From: Kalymmatonema hyalinum WJT4-NPBG1
GTDB lineage: Bacteria > Cyanobacteriota > Cyanobacteriia > Cyanobacteriales > Nostocaceae
Direction of reading: 5' to 3'
Assembly: GCA_019359075.1 (NCBI GenBank)
Contig: JAHHIB010000002.1
Location: 1-64,000, forward strand
Length of the DNA stretch: 64,000 nucleotides
Shown: positions 61,560-64,000 of the stretch, piece after piece
Layout: each line of letters begins with the position of its first letter
Numbering within the stretch: the first letter of the stretch is position 1
The notes under the pieces: model-generated
What the model was told of the DNA's origin: nothing
What the model saw: the letters and a program-made list of their open reading frames with translations, nothing else
The model's database searches: none
Made by a program: the position numbers and the translations under genes

Positions 61560-63263
61560 TTATCTGTTGTAATCGGTAAACCGAGCAATTTCTTCCTCAA
61601 GCGGGTCTCTTTCATCAGCATCTACTGACCCAGCGTCTATAGACAGAGTTGAATCAACTACAGGCGTAACTGGATTGTCGTCAAGTCCGTCTATCGGGTC
61701 TGGTGCTGAAATGTAGACCACCGGCGTACGATCCATGTCTAGTTCATCATTGTTGTACTGGTTGCCAGCACTTGTCCACCCTTGATATTGATTGCCCTGA
61801 TTTCCAGATGACTGAACATTCTGTGCGGCACCTTGTACAGATTGGTTAAAATCCTCCGCTGTATTCTGTACTGCGTCCGCTGTACCTTGTGCGCCTTGGC
61901 TAGTTCCCTCAGCAGCTCTATTTGCTGTGTCCTTTGCTGCGTCGGCTGTACTTTGTGCGGCTTGGCTAACACCCTGTGCTGTATTCTGTACTGCGTCGGC
62001 TGTACTTTGTGCGGCTTGGCTAACACCCTGTGCTGTATTCTGTACTGCGTCTGCTGTACCTTGTGCTGCACCTTGTACAGCGCCCGCTACACCCTGCGCT
62101 GTACTCTGTACTGCGCCCGCTGCACCTTGTGCGGTTTGCTTAGTTACATCAGCGACAGTGTTGGCTGCACCTTGTACAGCGCCCGCTACACCCTGCGCTG
62201 TACTCTGTGCTACGTCTAATGCACCTTGTGCAGTTTGCTTAGCTACGTCAGTGACACCCTGCGCTGTATTCTGTACTGCGTCCACTGTACCCGCTACGAC
62301 TTGCTTGGTTACATCAGTGACACCCTGCGCTGTATTCTGTACTGCGTCCACTGTACCTGCTACGACTTGCTTGGTTACATCAGTGACACCCTGCGCTGTA
62401 CTCTGTGCTACGTCTAATGCACCTTGTGCGACTTGCTTGGCTCCTTCAGCGACACCCTTTGCCGTGTCCACTGTACCACCTACAACAGCTTGGCTAGCAC
62501 CGTCAGCGATACTCTTTACCGCTTGCCCTACACCTTTTCCTGTTTGGCTAAGACCGCCACCTATAGTTTTTGCGGCTTCTCCTACACCTTTTGCAGCAAC
62601 GTTAAAGCCCTGAGCTAATTTTTTACCAGCCAAAGCGGCGGCTAATGAACCCAACGTACCACCAATGAGTCCGCCTATTAGCGCTCTAGTGACTAGAGGA
62701 TTGATGCCTCCTTTTCCTGATAGAGCACCAGATACAGCACCAGCTAGACCGCGGCCAGAAGAAGCATTTGCGTCTCCAGATGCCCCAGCACCCACGTTCG
62801 CGCCTGCTGAACCTGCACCAGGTTGACCCCCAGAAGAAGCATTTGCGTCTCCAGATGCCCCAGCACCCACGTTCGCGCCTGCTGAACCTGCACCAGGTTG
62901 ACCTGTGCTGATACTGCTTCCAGACACCCCTGCACCTGTGGTTGTGCCTGCTGAACCTGCATAAGGTTGACCTGTGCTGATACTGCTTCCAGACACCCCT
63001 GCACCTGTGGTTGTGCCTACTGAACCTGCATAAGGTTGACCTGTGCTCATGCGGTTAGTATCAACGCTTCCAGATGCATCAGCACCGATGTTTGCGCCTG
63101 CTGAACCTGCACCAGGTTGACCGATTATAATGCGGCTGCCATCTTCGCTTCTCAACACCCCTGCATCTGTGCTTGTGGCTGCTGAACCTGCATAAGGTTG
63201 ATCTGTGGTTATGCTGTTAGCGTTTATACTCTGCCTATCTGAACCCTGCCTGCTTTCAACCAT
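61560..63263 (-). CDS. Glycine-zipper / 11- and 18-residue-repeat protein C
   Basis: N-term GQPYAGSAGTTTGAG repeats, ALIGGLIGGTLGSLAAALAGKKLA zipper, then 11-mers (GVTDVTKQVVA/GTVDAVQNTAQ) and 18-mers; aaggagac RBS. Confidence 0.75.
   Translation of the reverse strand: MVESRQGSDRQSINANSITTDQPYAGSAATSTDAGVLRSEDGSRIIIGQPGAGSAGANIGADASGSVDTNRMSTGQPYAGSVGTTTGAGVSGSSISTGQPYAGSAGTTTGAGVSGSSISTGQPGAGSAGANVGAGASGDANASSGGQPGAGSAGANVGAGASGDANASSGRGLAGAVSGALSGKGGINPLVTRALIGGLIGGTLGSLAAALAGKKLAQGFNVAAKGVGEAAKTIGGGLSQTGKGVGQAVKSIADGASQAVVGGTVDTAKGVAEGAKQVAQGALDVAQSTAQGVTDVTKQVVAGTVDAVQNTAQGVTDVTKQVVAGTVDAVQNTAQGVTDVAKQTAQGALDVAQSTAQGVAGAVQGAANTVADVTKQTAQGAAGAVQSTAQGVAGAVQGAAQGTADAVQNTAQGVSQAAQSTADAVQNTAQGVSQAAQSTADAAKDTANRAAEGTSQGAQGTADAVQNTAEDFNQSVQGAAQNVQSSGNQGNQYQGWTSAGNQYNNDELDMDRTPVVYISAPDPIDGLDDNPVTPVVDSTLSIDAGSVDADERDPLEEEIARFTDYNR
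61850..62600 (-). repeat. Tandem 33-bp/11-aa and 54-bp/18-aa repeats in protein C
   Basis: GVTDVTKQVVA GTVDAVQNTAQ GVTDVTKQVVA GTVDAVQNTAQ GVTDVAKQTAQ GALDVAQSTAQ GVAGAVQGAAN TVADVTKQTAQ GAAGAVQSTAQ GVAGAVQGAAQ GTADAVQNTAQ; then DAVQNTAQGVSQAAQSTA x2. Confidence 0.9.
62755..63220 (-). repeat. Tandem 75-bp and 69-bp repeats encoding 25-aa / 23-aa GQP(G/Y)AGSAG units
   Basis: SGGQPGAGSAGANVGAGASGDANAS x2 and STGQPYAGSAGTTTGAGVSGSSI x2. Confidence 0.85.
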
Positions 63264-63760
63264 GCCAATCGTCTCCTTAAATCAAAAAGGTTTGACGCTT
63301 ATTTGATATAAATTGTTTTCACTCGCCAATTTAACGATTAAAAACAATAAATTAACCGCTCTAAGGATATACATATTAAATTGCAGAGTCTGTCTCAAGT
63401 TATAATTATAAGGCGTATATAAATATGCGTATTTACCGTGTCTATTTGATTTGGTAATATACCTAAATTAACTGTATTGTAAGTTTGTTTAAAATTTATT
63501 TTTGCAGTTATTATTTTGTACTTTACTCTTGGTATATTTTTAAATTAAGTATTGCTTTTGTCCTTTTAAATTAATATATAACCTAAGGAAAAATATTAGG
63601 AATAAGTAAAAAACTAGGAAAAAAGCAAATGAACTATTTTTTTAAGCAATATAAATAATAAGCTTTACTATCTAACTAAAATTGCCTTTAACTCTTGAGA
63701 AAGTGTGCTATTAGCTTCTTGCTGATTTTCTATTAAATTCAATATCTAATAATTAGAAAT

Positions 63761-63870
63761 TACCTCTGTGGGGTAGAGGGGCAATTTCACTTGCTGGTCA
63801 TACAGAAGGCTAGAGTCCGCAATTTCAATGACAAGCAGAATATTGATAAACTTGAGTGACCACAGAGGTA
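63761..63870. other. Nested inverted repeats; candidate structured RNA or small non-autonomous element
   Basis: Outer acctctgtgg (63761-63770)/ccacagaggt (63861-63870) perfect; inner tgctggtcat (63792-63801)/atgacaagca (63828-63837) 9 of 10. Confidence 0.4.
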
Positions 63871-63881
63871 TAGTAGCTAGT

Positions 63882-64000
63882 TAATAGAGCCAGCTTTTTA
63901 TATCATTAAGTGTAGCTTCTACCTCAGTCAGTAAATTGAGTTCCGCCATGCTACCAAGTACCCAATCTCTAAAAAGTGCCCTGAGTCTGGGCGACCTGCG
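63882..64000 (-). CDS. C-terminus of an unidentified protein running off the window
   Basis: Open reverse frame ...RRSPRLRALFRDWVLGSMAELNLLTEVEATLNDIKSWLY*. Confidence 0.45.

Noticed and set aside
61833-62613. Long plus-strand ORFs (128 aa, 228 aa; Cys/Ala-rich repeats) opposite protein C
   Set aside because: Antisense shadow of in-frame multiples-of-3 repeats; the minus frame has an RBS, zipper and paralogs. Composition of the plus ORFs is an artefact of repeated codons.
58180-63263. CRISPR-like arrays in the tandem repeat region
   Set aside because: Repeats are contiguous 33/54/66/69/75 bp coding units without unique spacers and maintain one open frame.

Overview
The window looks like a filamentous (Nostocales-type) cyanobacterial chromosome. 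HIP1 palindromes (GCGATCGC), cyanobacterial interspersed palindromes, heptamer STRR repeats and cyanobacterial gene families all point that way; the strain cannot be named from sequence alone. Main blocks: (1) 0-2.3 kb: an IS transposase tail abutting a 5'-truncated DUF262/DUF1524 (GmrSD-like) gene, then a PIN-toxin/antitoxin pair. (2) 2.4-17.1 kb: mostly housekeeping genes (PG-binding protein, PhoD, ATP-grasp ligase, SDR, MnmE, CBS protein, PyrB, pentapeptide protein, PmbA/TldD pair, HicBA). (3) 17.2-43.8 kb: a long minus-strand surface polysaccharide cluster (many GT2/GT4, methyltransferases, aminotransferase, pyruvyl transferase, O-antigen-ligase-like protein, one Wzm-like permease and two Wzt-like ATPases), with a divergent Wzc/BY-kinase at 44.2-46.4 kb. 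(4) 46.7-58.2 kb: VKOR-like protein, AKR, P450, cytochrome c6, alpha/beta hydrolase, coiled-coil protein, Pmp3, 4-TM holin-like protein, ferredoxin, Tex, DUF4385. (5) 58.2-63.3 kb: three consecutive minus-strand genes for repeat proteins. Each has an N-terminal glycine-zipper segment followed by long tandem 18-residue (and, in one, 11-residue) amphipathic-type repeats resembling LEA/synuclein/apolipoprotein repeats. This is my best candidate for an undescribed system. No tRNA, rRNA or CRISPR array was recognised. All assignments are by reading the sequence; no searches were run.
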